64,000 nucleotides of DNA from Candidatus Babelota bacterium (lineage in GTDB: Bacteria > Babelota > Babeliae > Babelales > Vermiphilaceae): NCBI GenBank assembly GCA_029262595.1, contig JAJCZB010000065.1:1-64000 (forward strand), in the 5' to 3' direction. Within the stretch, counting starts at the first letter, position 1, and each line of letters starts with the position of its first letter. The position numbers and the translations under genes are program-made. Under the pieces are notes generated by a model. The model was given only the letters and a program-made list of their open reading frames with translations. It searched no databases and was not told the DNA's origin. This document shows positions 24,859 through 32,873 of this stretch, piece by piece.

Positions 24859-25359
24859 ATGTCACAACGTTATGAGGTGCTGATTTTAACAGTACCTGAG
24901 ATTACACAAGATGAGTCTAAGCAGCTTGAAACTGAGCTTGATAAGCTGATCACTGAAAACAAAGGATCTGTCCTTTCGTTTGAAAAGTGGGGCAAGTATA
25001 AGCTTACCTATCCAATTCGTCACAATGAGTACGGAGTATATTTCTTGATTCGCTACGAAGCGCCTGAAGTACTTACTAAAAAAGTTGACGAACTTTTCAG
25101 AATTAAACTAAACAACTTCGTGATGCGTCATGTGGTAACTGCTCTTAAGGGCGATTCACTTGAGTATCAACGTCCGAAATCTTTGGAAGAAGCGCCTACA
25201 TCTCGCGATATGAGCAGCTTCCTTAAAGAGAATAAAATGGAAGGTCTTTTGTCTTCTGTAGACGATAAGAAAGAAGCTGTTTCACAAAAATCAGTTGCAC
25301 CGGTTGCTTCTCGAGAAGCTGAAGTTGCTACAGAATCTGAATCTGCATCTGCAGAATAA
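24859..25359 (+). CDS. rpsF: Small ribosomal subunit protein bS6
   Basis: 30S protein bound next to bS18. Core fold: SQRYEVLILTVPE, LSFEKWGKYKLTYPI and YGVYFLIRYEA, with IKLNNFVMRHVV near the end. The ATG at 24859 with GAGG upstream gives 166 aa; the frame upstream is open but begins with no S6 sequence. An acidic Ser/Ala/Glu-rich tail of about 50 residues follows the fold, as in some bS6 proteins. rpsR follows 18 bp on. Confidence 0.93.
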   Translation: MSQRYEVLILTVPEITQDESKQLETELDKLITENKGSVLSFEKWGKYKLTYPIRHNEYGVYFLIRYEAPEVLTKKVDELFRIKLNNFVMRHVVTALKGDSLEYQRPKSLEEAPTSRDMSSFLKENKMEGLLSSVDDKKEAVSQKSVAPVASREAEVATESESASAE

Positions 25360-25377
25360 TTTGGGTAGGATTATAGT

Positions 25378-25665
25378 ATGACTAAGAAAATTAAATTAAA
25401 AATTAGTGCCCGTTTAATGAAAAAACGCACTCGCCGCGCTTCAGCGGGAAGCGCAAAGCAATGTCGTTTTTGCGGAAATGCAGAACACTTGCAAAACATT
25501 GACTACAAAAACGCTGGCTTTTTGCGTGGGTTTTTGACAGAGCGTGGTAAAATTTTACCAGCACGTATTTCAGGAAACTGCAATTTGCATCAGCGAAGAC
25601 TTTCAAGAGAGGTCAGAAAATCTCGCTGTATGGCATTGCTTCCATATACGGCGCAGTATAATTAA
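25378..25665 (+). CDS. rpsR: Small ribosomal subunit protein bS18
   Basis: 95 aa. CRFC (res. 29-32) could be half of a zinc site, with a later CNLHQRRL instead of the common KHQR region. The conserved core IDYKNAGFLRGFLTERGKILPARISG is clear. It forms the usual rpsF-rpsR pair with no ssb between. Terminated by the hairpin at 25676. Confidence 0.95.
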   Translation: MTKKIKLKISARLMKKRTRRASAGSAKQCRFCGNAEHLQNIDYKNAGFLRGFLTERGKILPARISGNCNLHQRRLSREVRKSRCMALLPYTAQYN

Positions 25666-25675
25666 GCAAAAAGGA

Positions 25676-25701
25676 AGCCCGCAGAAATGCGGGCTTTTTT
25701 C
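25676..25701 (+). terminator. Intrinsic terminator after rpsR
   Basis: Stem AGCCCGCA (25676-25683) / TGCGGGCT (25688-25695) with GAAA loop and T run, ending only 4 bp before the truA start. truA therefore depends on read-through or a promoter inside rpsR. Confidence 0.92.
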
Positions 25702-25704
25702 GAT

Positions 25705-26451
25705 ATGAACGAAAAGCAATACAAAATTATTATCGCGTATGATGGCACTGGCTATGCCGGTTGGATTCAGCAGCCGAATGAACCATCGATTGTGCAAGCA
25801 TTGCACGATGCATTTGAAAATGTGTTTGGCAAGCCCATTCGCCTGCTTGGTGCATCTAAGACTGATGCGGGAGTGCATGCGATGGGGCAAGTTGCGGTAT
25901 TTAAAACTGACCTTGCAATTGATCCAGAAAAAATGAAATGGGCATGGAATAATGCATTGCCTGAATCGATTAGTATACGATCGCTTGAGCATGATGATCT
26001 GTTTTATCCGCATGCAAACGTACTGCGCAAAACGTATCACTATGATTTGTTTGTAAGTCAGCCGTTGCCGTTTGTGGCACGTTATGGTTTTCAGCCATTC
26101 GGAAAAGTTGATTGGGAGTTATTCAAGCAAGCATTACAACTTTTTGAGGGAACGCACAACTTTTCGGCGTTTTATACCGGCAATGATCGAGACGATACGC
26201 AGCGCACTATCGATGAAATTCAGTTAGAGTGGAAAGCGGATTTAAATATGTATCGAGTTGTTGTAGTTGGAAAAGCGTTTTTAAGACACATGGTGCGGCG
26301 AATGATTGGGGCGGCCCTTGCCGTTGCCCAGCGAGATACAGTTTCACTTGAAGATATAACAAAAGCATTGCACACTGGTGAATCAAATTTTGCATTACCA
26401 ACAGCACTGGCTAAAGGATTGATGCTCTATAAGATTGAATATAAAAAATAA
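25705..26451 (+). CDS. truA: tRNA pseudouridine(38-40) synthase
   Basis: Isomerises uridines 38-40 in the tRNA anticodon arm. IAYDGTGYAGWIQQ at the start, catalytic Asp in SKTDAGVHAMGQ, then RKTYHYDLF and FLRHMVRRMIG. The ATG at 25705 is used; an ATG 18 bp earlier lies in the rpsR terminator stem. 248 aa. Confidence 0.94.
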   Translation: MNEKQYKIIIAYDGTGYAGWIQQPNEPSIVQALHDAFENVFGKPIRLLGASKTDAGVHAMGQVAVFKTDLAIDPEKMKWAWNNALPESISIRSLEHDDLFYPHANVLRKTYHYDLFVSQPLPFVARYGFQPFGKVDWELFKQALQLFEGTHNFSAFYTGNDRDDTQRTIDEIQLEWKADLNMYRVVVVGKAFLRHMVRRMIGAALAVAQRDTVSLEDITKALHTGESNFALPTALAKGLMLYKIEYKK

Positions 26452-26467
26452 GTATTTGGGGTTAAGC

Positions 26468-27025
26468 ATGTCACGAAATATCAAACGTATTATTCTTATC
26501 TCACTCATTACGGCTGTGATTGTAGCAACAGCAGGATGGTTTTTATTTGTTCGGCAAACGGGCCCGCAGATTATTGAATTTGATATCAATCGTGATGGAA
26601 AAGATATCATGGCAATTTATGAACGAGATTGGGATTGGCTTATTCCCGGAGATCGTAATTCTTTTTCCCCTGAATTAATGATGGCCTATCGTGCTCCGCA
26701 GCAAAATCCAATGTACGCTGGAAGACTCAAGATCAAAGTGATGCGTGATGAAAATGATAAGTTAATTGGCTTTGTTGCCTGGTTTATGAAAAATGCCGAC
26801 GTTGGGTTTTTAAACTTTTTGGACGTGAATCCTGAGTATCGTGGTAAAGGATACGCAGAAAAACTTGTGCGTTATGCCATGGATCAGATGATCAAAGGCG
26901 GTGCTAAAAAACTCACCATGGTAACCTATACGCATAATGCTCGAGCTCGGAAATTTTATAATCGCATTGGATGGCGTGAAACAGGAATTGAAGGCAAGCA
27001 GGTGCATTTAGTGTATTATCCGTAA
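26468..27025 (+). CDS. Membrane-anchored GNAT N-acetyltransferase
   Basis: 185 aa. Residues 5-28 are a hydrophobic helix after a basic start (SRNIKRIILISLITAV), so the catalytic domain is tethered to the membrane, probably facing outward. The acetyl-CoA motif is NPEYRGKGYAEKLV with a preceding FLNFLDV strand, and NARARKFYNRIGW is the typical C-terminal GNAT motif. The acceptor is unknown. Cytosolic acetyl-CoA would be unavailable if the domain is exported, so orientation matters. Confidence 0.85.
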   Translation: MSRNIKRIILISLITAVIVATAGWFLFVRQTGPQIIEFDINRDGKDIMAIYERDWDWLIPGDRNSFSPELMMAYRAPQQNPMYAGRLKIKVMRDENDKLIGFVAWFMKNADVGFLNFLDVNPEYRGKGYAEKLVRYAMDQMIKGGAKKLTMVTYTHNARARKFYNRIGWRETGIEGKQVHLVYYP

Positions 27026-27056
27026 TTCTCGTTGAAGTATCTCTAAATTTATATAT

Positions 27057-27090
27057 TCTCCTCTATAACTTTTTAATTTTATTGAGGAGA
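27057..27090 (+). promoter_or_regulatory. Hairpin that can hide the ribosome site of the next gene
   Basis: TCTCCTC (27057-27063) is exactly complementary to GAGGAGA (27084-27090), which is the Shine-Dalgarno sequence of the ATG at 27096. Two later genes (27728, 28808) have the same arrangement. Confidence 0.5.
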
Positions 27091-27095
27091 TTCAT

Positions 27096-27641
27096 ATGTA
27101 TGCAAATTCAAAATATATCGGGCGTGGTCTACTTATTGGCCTTCTTAGCTTTACCGCTTTTTCGCCTTGTAGCACGATGCAGGCAAAGGGGCTTACTCCA
27201 GCACAGGCATTAGTGCTGATGGCAGCACTAGCATCAATAGCACCAGATGAGGCAATAGGTGCAATTGATGGTTGGAATCCTTGTGATACCAACGAGGATG
27301 GCGTGTGCAAGCGTAGGGACGAAGAAGGTAACTTTTTTTCAGTTGTGCGTGATCAAACCGTTTCTCTGGAAATGCAGCTTGAAGGATGCGAAGGGAATGC
27401 TCGGTGCACTTCTAAACGTTCTGTAAGAAAGTACGATGATGGTAGCTTCAAGGTATCATTGGGAGATGGGCGTTTTTCTGAGCCCTCTTGGACGTGCTTG
27501 TGTGAAGCTCCAAAAGATGTGGTAGCAGTATGCCCATCAGGTGGCAAGAAAGCTCAAACGTACGCTAATGCAACACGCGCTGCTCAAAAACATCACAAAT
27601 TTCCACAACCAAAGAGAAAGGGAGCTCGCCGTCGAGGATAG
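27096..27641 (+). CDS. Cys-rich secreted protein with basic tail
   Basis: 181 aa. Signal-like N-terminus (basic, then GLLIGLLSFTAF), Ala-rich helix, then a domain with eight or so Cys (PCDTNEDGVC, GCEGNARC, WTCLCE, VCPSG) likely to form disulfides outside the cell. An Asp-rich TNEDG turn might bind calcium. The tail is strongly basic (KRKGARRRG). No family recognised. Confidence 0.72.
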   Translation: MYANSKYIGRGLLIGLLSFTAFSPCSTMQAKGLTPAQALVLMAALASIAPDEAIGAIDGWNPCDTNEDGVCKRRDEEGNFFSVVRDQTVSLEMQLEGCEGNARCTSKRSVRKYDDGSFKVSLGDGRFSEPSWTCLCEAPKDVVAVCPSGGKKAQTYANATRAAQKHHKFPQPKRKGARRRG

Positions 27642-27682
27642 AGCGCTCATTATTTCTTACGCGTAATTTTTTTAGATCGGTG

Positions 27683-27727
27683 TATACTTTCCCGCAATGA
27701 ATGATTATTTATTGCGGGAGTTTTTTT
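27683..27727 (+). promoter_or_regulatory. TATACT box and terminator-like hairpin covering the next ribosome site
   Basis: TATACT (27683-27688) resembles a -10 box. Directly after it CCCGCAAT (27691-27698) pairs with ATTGCGGG (27711-27718), followed by AG and seven T that run into the ATG at 27728. The 3' arm contains the GGGAG ribosome site. Read-through RNA from upstream would form a terminator-like hairpin, while RNA started at the local promoter would lack much of the 5' arm. Confidence 0.5.
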
Positions 27728-28390
27728 ATGTTTAAAAAGATGTGTTTTTTAATAGTTGCCTTTGTATGTCTTAACGCTGGTATAGTGCCGCAATTATTTG
27801 CTAATGAGAATGGGAAAGCAAGATCGCATGTAGATCGTGCAAAAACAGCTGCTTGCGTAGCTCTAGGTATGCTTTACGCTGCGGGTGGTTTAGTTGGAGG
27901 AATTTGTTATTCTGCTGGTAATGTTGGCCCTGCGCATTCAGATGCACCGCAAGATTCTCAGGCTATTCCTTTTGCGCGCGTTGTAGTTGGAAATAATAAT
28001 TTTCCTGAAATGGGATGTGAGGTAAAAGCAACAGCTTTGTTTGATTCTGATGGAAGCTATAGTGCTAACGTTTCTGATGTAGGCTCATGTTCTTTTTTTG
28101 TACGGCTTGGGCGATCGGGTTCGTGTAGCGTGGGGAATGTTTCAGGTGCATCGTGCACCACTCCAAGTTCTCCATGGGCGCCGTCGATTGTAATAGGAGA
28201 TGATCGTTCGTCGTCAAATTGTGCAGTGCGATGCGTTGGCGCTGCATCCTCTCATCCCGGAGATCCGGATTTTACCTGCGATAGCCAATGGGCATGTACC
28301 AACTATGTAGCGCCGGGTGCCATCTGCGAAGTTGCAGAAAGCCAATTAGGTGACCTTAAATGTTCATTGAGTGATAAGGAATCAGGATGA
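27728..28390 (+). CDS. Cys-rich secreted protein, family E
   Basis: 220 aa. Signal peptide ends LFAN; a second hydrophobic stretch (ALGMLYAAGGLVGGICY) follows. The C-terminal domain has many Cys in the pattern CxVRCV, then several Cys pairs and C-S-L-S at the end, closely matching the domain of the gene at 29528 (CTVRCV ... FRCTIS). Likely an extracellular disulfide-bonded domain. Function unknown. The next gene overlaps its stop by 4 bp. Confidence 0.72.
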   Translation: MFKKMCFLIVAFVCLNAGIVPQLFANENGKARSHVDRAKTAACVALGMLYAAGGLVGGICYSAGNVGPAHSDAPQDSQAIPFARVVVGNNNFPEMGCEVKATALFDSDGSYSANVSDVGSCSFFVRLGRSGSCSVGNVSGASCTTPSSPWAPSIVIGDDRSSSNCAVRCVGAASSHPGDPDFTCDSQWACTNYVAPGAICEVAESQLGDLKCSLSDKESG

Positions 28391-28725
28391 AAAACAGTGT
28401 TTTGAATGTGTTTTTGAGTGGACTGCTTATTATTTCAGGGTCTATGCTGTGCGCAAATCCAAATTCCAACACGGAGCTTTTGAATGCAGCAGATGATGGA
28501 GCAGTGGTGATTCAAGTAGCAAGCGACGGCTTAGAAGGGGTAGCAGAGGCCGACTCGGGCACTTCTGCCGAGGTACAGTTTCCCAGTCTGCAGAGTGATA
28601 GGCGCTCACCCGAGAAGAAAAGGCGGGATGAATGCCGAGCGTGTTTGTACCATAATGCGTGCGTTGGAGTGACATATGTTTGTTTGGGTTTAGGATGTTT
28701 AGCGCTACTTGGGCGTGCGGGATAG
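28387..28725 (+). CDS. Small exported protein with C-terminal membrane segment
   Basis: 112 aa. Signal peptide (ending MLCA), an acidic Ser/Ala/Glu middle, a basic patch SPEKKRRDECRAC, and a C-terminal hydrophobic Cys-containing helix (CVGVTYVCLGLGCLALLG). Translationally coupled to the preceding gene through ATGA. Likely membrane-tethered outside the cell. Unknown function. Confidence 0.68.
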   Translation: MKNSVLNVFLSGLLIISGSMLCANPNSNTELLNAADDGAVVIQVASDGLEGVAEADSGTSAEVQFPSLQSDRRSPEKKRRDECRACLYHNACVGVTYVCLGLGCLALLGRAG

Positions 28726-28759
28726 CCGCGCATGATTTCCTATTCTTTTAAGATCTCTA

Positions 28760-28798
28760 TATACTCTCCCGCTAAGCAATATAACTCTTAGTGGAAGA
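28760..28798 (+). promoter_or_regulatory. TATACT box and ribosome-site hairpin upstream of 28808
   Basis: TATACT (28760-28765) is followed by CTCCCGCTAAG (28766-28776), which can pair with CTTAGTGGAAG with one mismatch and a G-T pair. The 3' arm holds the GGAAGAG ribosome site. This is the same layout as upstream of 27728. Confidence 0.45.
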
Positions 28799-28807
28799 GA
28801 TTCGATA

Positions 28808-29119
28808 ATGAACAAAAAAATATACTTTATTTTATTTTTATTACTTGCAATCGCGGGTAATTGCGCTGCAATGCAACTAGATGGCAGCGGTCAGCCCGAA
28901 GGATCACGCGCGTTTTCAGCGGGTCAAGCACTTGTTGCATTTGCAAGTCGTGGCGGTGCTTCTGGCGATGATGGTGATACAGATGTTGAGCGAGCAGGAG
29001 GCGAGCATGCGCAAGAAGGAATGTCTTTTGATCCTCAGGAGGTCTGTGCGTGTGGAGTCTTTTGTTGTTCCGTCGTTGTGGGCGGCATTGTTTTTGCCAT
29101 AACGCATGGCGCATCTTAG
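28808..29119 (+). CDS. Small exported protein with C-terminal Cys-rich membrane segment
   Basis: 103 aa. Signal peptide (ending NCAAM), an acidic Gly/Asp/Glu linker and a C-terminal helix with a Cys cluster (VCACGVFCCSVVVGG). It resembles 28387-28725 in plan. Its stop TAG coincides with the first three bases of the MITE at 29117; the flanking sequence would also give TAG without the element, so no truncation is implied. Confidence 0.66.
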   Translation: MNKKIYFILFLLLAIAGNCAAMQLDGSGQPEGSRAFSAGQALVAFASRGGASGDDGDTDVERAGGEHAQEGMSFDPQEVCACGVFCCSVVVGGIVFAITHGAS

Positions 29120-29434
29120 GCTCTGTGAACAAAAATTAAAAATGATATTACAACTCTCTCTATTATAAGTATATTACCATTCCGTTCGTCCTGAGCTTGT
29201 CGAAGGATACGGGCGGAAAAAGGACATTTTACCATTCGTTTCCTTCGACAAGCTCAGGACGAACGGTTGGGGTCCCCGCGAAGCTCTGCGAAGTGGGGTT
29301 AAACGATTGGGGTCCCCGCGAAGCTCTGCGAAGTGGGGTTAAGCGGTTGGGCTCCTACGAATCCTTTGCGGAGTGAAGTAACATTCAGTATCAAAGTAAA
29401 AATTGATTAAATAATTTTTTGTTCACAGAATCTA
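29117..29434. mobile_element. MITE-like element, copy 1
   Basis: 318 bp without a coding region. The ends are inverted repeats (TAGGCTCTGTGAACAAAAA; the other end reads TAGATTCTGTGAACAAAAAA on the opposite strand), each beginning with TA, as expected for TA-duplicating IS630/Tc1-type insertions. Inside is a long palindrome built on CCGTTCGTCCTGAGC / GCTCAGGACGAACGG (about 29181-29266) and two 40-bp tandem copies starting near 29265 and 29305. A shorter copy lies at 60093-60306. No transposase is present, so it would move only in trans. Confidence 0.8.
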
Positions 29435-29527
29435 GTGATCTAATATTTTTTGCACATCATGTATTTCTTTTTATACTTACCGTTCGTGAGTCGACAAAAA
29501 CAATTTCATACGTTATATGGAGCGAAT

Positions 29528-30109
29528 ATGCAGACAACTAGAAAATCCCGTTTTTTTCTTTTTTTTGTAATGGCTATAAGCGCATCTCTATGCACTGCGG
29601 CCGACGGTGGTAATGCGGGGGACATTAGGGGAGGGGGTGTTTTTCAAACGGGTAAAGTTCGCGATTGGATTAAGCCAGTGTTTGTGGCAGCGCTTTTAGC
29701 ATCTTCTGGTCAAGCAATTGTTCATAATGCAAGTAACGATGCTCTTCCATATTGTTTTTCAGATGAACTTAGTGAGTCTCAAGGAAATGCGTCGGAACTA
29801 ACTTTACCAGTTGCAGATTCACCATGGCAAATGGCAACAGCATATTTTATTCCAGGAGGCGATTGTACAGTTCGTTGTGTAGCTACTCGAGCGGATTGGT
29901 TGGGACCACTTCAGGCAATATGTGCGGATTTTCCTGGGTGTGCTGATATGGAATTGCAAGGGGCGTTTAATTGTGTTGTTTCGTCTTCTTTTGTAGATCA
30001 ATTTCGTTGTACAATTTCAATGAATACTACTGCTTTGCCTGCTCCTGAAGATGGTGGTGAGCCAGAGCTGGACGATGAATTGCAATCTGATGATGATGTG
30101 ATAGTGTGA
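29528..30109 (+). CDS. Cys-rich secreted protein, family E
   Basis: 193 aa from the ATG at 29528, which has GGAG upstream; the longer frame has no ribosome site. Signal peptide ends LCTA, followed by a hydrophobic stretch (IKPVFVAALLASSGQ). The C-terminal domain with CTVRCVAT, three spaced Cys, FNCVV and FRCTIS parallels the gene at 27728. Acidic tail (DDELQSDDDVIV). Probably extracellular and disulfide-bonded. Confidence 0.7.
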   Translation: MQTTRKSRFFLFFVMAISASLCTAADGGNAGDIRGGGVFQTGKVRDWIKPVFVAALLASSGQAIVHNASNDALPYCFSDELSESQGNASELTLPVADSPWQMATAYFIPGGDCTVRCVATRADWLGPLQAICADFPGCADMELQGAFNCVVSSSFVDQFRCTISMNTTALPAPEDGGEPELDDELQSDDDVIV

Positions 30110-30146
30110 TCACATACAAATCACATTATTAAAAAAAGGATTGCAG

Positions 30147-30485
30147 ATGGCAGTAGTTCTTAATGATAAAGGTGCAGAGTATGCACGCGGCATGATTCAA
30201 CAAGGGCGATTTGATCTAGAGGGCGATTGGGCATCCAATCAGCCAACTTCCGCTGATGGTGATGCATATCTTGCAGATCACAGTTTTGAAGAATATGGCA
30301 ATTGGTTTTTGGGCGTAAATCCGGATGCTGGTCCAAATACTAAAGAGCGCTATGAATTTCCGGTTGGCAACTTTAAGCAAATTTTCCGGAGTGGAGTAAT
30401 TGCGGCCGAGCAGCGTGCTGGCCAGTATCATCATGAAGATATCAAAAAAGCGGCTCATGAACTGCTTGAAATGATGCCAAAATAG
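30147..30485 (+). CDS. Conserved small cytosolic protein of unknown function
   Basis: 112 aa, no signal peptide. The sequence runs VVLNDKGAEYARGMI, GDWASNQP, EYGNWFLGV, ERYEFPVGNFKQIFRSGVIAAEQRAGQY, and matches a widespread bacterial hypothetical family with GDW, YxxWxLG, F.(Y/V)G(D/N)F and AExRAGQ. The ATG at 30147 follows AAAAGGA. It stands out as an ordinary cytosolic gene among secreted ones. Confidence 0.75.
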   Translation: MAVVLNDKGAEYARGMIQQGRFDLEGDWASNQPTSADGDAYLADHSFEEYGNWFLGVNPDAGPNTKERYEFPVGNFKQIFRSGVIAAEQRAGQYHHEDIKKAAHELLEMMPK

Positions 30486-30510
30486 CCTCATATCTCAAAA
30501 AAAAGCACCC

Positions 30511-30540
30511 AAAAGGCCCTTTCGGAAGGGCCTTTTGCGC
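30511..30540 (+). terminator. Intrinsic terminator
   Basis: Stem AAAAGGCCCTT / AAGGGCCTTTT with a short CGG-centred loop, rich in T at the end. Confidence 0.8.
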
Positions 30541-30602
30541 GTCTATACTCCTTTTGATACAATGAGAATAGATGGAAGATAGTCAATTTTATGGGGGTTA
30601 TG

Positions 30603-31262
30603 ATGAACAAACTATTCTGGTTTTTACTTGCCGTTTCTCTTTTTGGTGTAACATACGTATTTTCTGCACAAGAAGGCGCAGGAGCAGCTGCAGTATCAAG
30701 GCCTTCTTTACTGGATCGTATGGAGGAGGTTGAAGGTACTGCTGATATGCCCTTTCAAGATGCCTTCGATGCTGTGTTTGAGGAGCGACCAAAAAATCTT
30801 GCAGATTGGAAACCGTTTAATTTACGTATGCACACTCGGTTAGTCATGGCTGGGAACCTAGGTTTTGGTAGATGTGGGGTACTTATTTGTGAAGCATATC
30901 AGCCGGGTGGCCTTCTTGAGGGCAAGAGTGATATCGTTTTTCCATTACCTGAATATTGGGTGGCATCAAACCACAATATTCATGGCATGCGTTTTTTACT
31001 AGATAGAAATAGCGACGCAAAAGGTAAAACGCCTCAGGCTTTTATAGATGGCATGATGCAGGATGTTTTGGATAATGATGGAGCAGGTCAAAAAGATGCC
31101 ATTAAGTTTCTTATTAAACGAAATGCATGGCGTGGACGAGAAAGAGAAGATTCAAGAATTGGAGATGCATGGGAGGAAGTATACGCTCAATGGGATCACT
31201 CAATAAAGCGTTCCAGGCATCGCTTGATCGGCATGCCGCGACGACGATTTGCTCGTAGATAA
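30603..31262 (+). CDS. Secreted protein of unknown function with basic tail
   Basis: 219 aa. Signal peptide about 22 residues (ending FSAQ). Three ATG codons are close together; the one at 30603 has the best spacing from GGGGG. The mature part is mixed alpha/beta (FNLRMHTRLVMAGNLGFGRCGVLI, EYWVASNHNIHG) and ends in a basic tail (PRRRFARR). No recognised family. Its stop abuts the gpmI stop on the other strand. Confidence 0.7.
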   Translation: MNKLFWFLLAVSLFGVTYVFSAQEGAGAAAVSRPSLLDRMEEVEGTADMPFQDAFDAVFEERPKNLADWKPFNLRMHTRLVMAGNLGFGRCGVLICEAYQPGGLLEGKSDIVFPLPEYWVASNHNIHGMRFLLDRNSDAKGKTPQAFIDGMMQDVLDNDGAGQKDAIKFLIKRNAWRGREREDSRIGDAWEEVYAQWDHSIKRSRHRLIGMPRRRFARR

Positions 31263-32783
31263 TTATTTTTGCATTTCTTTGGGTACTTGAATGCCCATAT
31301 GTTCCAAAATAAATGGTGCAATATCGCGCAGCTGCTGTAATGGTAGCTGCGTTTTTTTATTACGTTCGTTTTGATTAATCCATAAGAATGGAACCGGGTT
31401 GATGGTATGCGCGGTGCGGGGTTGGTGCGTTTTTTCATCCCACATCTCTTCCGCATTGCCATGATCGGCCGTGATATAAAGCGTGCCATTCAATTCTGAG
31501 ACAACGTGCTTATATAGTATTCCCAATTGCCGATCGATACATTCAACTGCTGTGACAGTTTCTTGAAAATCCCCCGTATGGCCGATGATATCTGCATTGG
31601 CATAGTTAATAAGATAGAAATCGCATGGATTGGAGTGCAGAGAATCGATTACGGCTTGGGTAATTTTTTCCGCCGCCATTTCTGGAGAGCGTTTTTGCGT
31701 AACATCATCTTGGGTAGCAATGAGTAATTGCGTTTCATTTTTCTCAGGCTCTTCCTTGCCGCCATTAAAAAAATAGGTAACGTGCGCATATTTTTCTGTT
31801 TCGGCGATTGCAAACGTAGTTTTTCCGTGTTCTGCAAGTACATGCATAAGCGTATTGGTAACGGTGGGCACTGTAAGCATATGATTGGTATGCATGCCAT
31901 TATCGTATGAAAAGGGTGTAGTGAATCCGGCCAATGTAATTTTTTTTCTATCAAACGCATCAAATGCTGGGTCTGAAAAGCTGGCTGCCAATTGCCGCAC
32001 GCGATCGGGGCGAAAATTAATACAAATTACCCCGTCGCCATCTTTGATTACCGCAGTAGGATCAAGTTGGGTAGGCGGAACGAATTCATCAGTGATGTTG
32101 TGGTTGTAGTATTGATCAAGTGCACTTTTCCAATCTGAAAATTCATTGTCTTGCTGTTGTGTGATCATCTCATAGGTTTGCTGCGTGCGCTGCCAATTTT
32201 TGTTGCGATCCATTGCATAGAATCGGCCGGTAATAGAACCAATTTTTGCGTTATATTTTTTTAATTCTCTATCAAGGGCGCTTAAAAAAATTTCGGCCGT
32301 TTTGGGAGGAGAATCGCGGCCATCTAAAAAGGGGTGGACTACAATCTTTTCAATGCCTGCTTTGCGCGCCGCTTTTAAAAAAGCAAAAAGATGCTGCATG
32401 TCTGCATGTACGCCTGCATCTGAAAGCATCCCAATAATATGCAAGGTGCTGTTATTTTCTTTAACCCGCTGAAGTGTTTTAGAAAGTGCTGCATTCTCAA
32501 AAAAGGATTCATCAGCGATTGCGCGATTTACGATTTCCAGTGGGCTTGGGATGATACGGCCAGCGCCAATGGTAAGATGGCCTACTTCAGAATTGCCAAT
32601 ATATCCTTCGGGCAGCCCAACCGCTTTTCCGGATGCATGCAGTAAGGCATGCGGATATTCCTGCATCCATCGATCCAGGTGTGGCGTGTGCGCATGAGCG
32701 ATTGCATTATGATCTTTTTGCTCTCGCCATCCAAATCCATCAAGAATCACGAGCATTTGAATTGCTTTTTTTTGTAAAGCCAT
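31263..32783 (-). CDS. gpmI: 2,3-bisphosphoglycerate-independent phosphoglycerate mutase
   Basis: Interconverts 3- and 2-phosphoglycerate in glycolysis using two metal ions. Alkaline-phosphatase-like core: LVILDGFGWRE (first metal Asp), GNSEVGHL with the phosphorylated Ser, HPFLDGRDSPP, FRPDRVRQL and the late TADHGNAEEMWD metal site. 506 aa is normal. No export signal. Convergent with the secreted gene at 30603. Confidence 0.96.
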   Translation of the reverse strand: MALQKKAIQMLVILDGFGWREQKDHNAIAHAHTPHLDRWMQEYPHALLHASGKAVGLPEGYIGNSEVGHLTIGAGRIIPSPLEIVNRAIADESFFENAALSKTLQRVKENNSTLHIIGMLSDAGVHADMQHLFAFLKAARKAGIEKIVVHPFLDGRDSPPKTAEIFLSALDRELKKYNAKIGSITGRFYAMDRNKNWQRTQQTYEMITQQQDNEFSDWKSALDQYYNHNITDEFVPPTQLDPTAVIKDGDGVICINFRPDRVRQLAASFSDPAFDAFDRKKITLAGFTTPFSYDNGMHTNHMLTVPTVTNTLMHVLAEHGKTTFAIAETEKYAHVTYFFNGGKEEPEKNETQLLIATQDDVTQKRSPEMAAEKITQAVIDSLHSNPCDFYLINYANADIIGHTGDFQETVTAVECIDRQLGILYKHVVSELNGTLYITADHGNAEEMWDEKTHQPRTAHTINPVPFLWINQNERNKKTQLPLQQLRDIAPFILEHMGIQVPKEMQK

Positions 32784-32873
32784 AAGCGCAAACCCTTCTT
32801 TTTTGGCATATGAAACGCATATAGTGAATGAGTTTATGATCAGTAGTGATAGTAAATCAATAGGGGAGGTTTT

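Noticed and set aside
29117-29119. MITE insertion truncating the small exported gene at 28808
   Set aside because: The sequence beyond the element also starts TAG in the same frame, so the stop would exist without the insertion.
29265-29344. Two 40-bp tandem repeats as a CRISPR array
   Set aside because: Only two copies, directly adjacent with no spacers, inside a MITE-like element, and no cas genes nearby.
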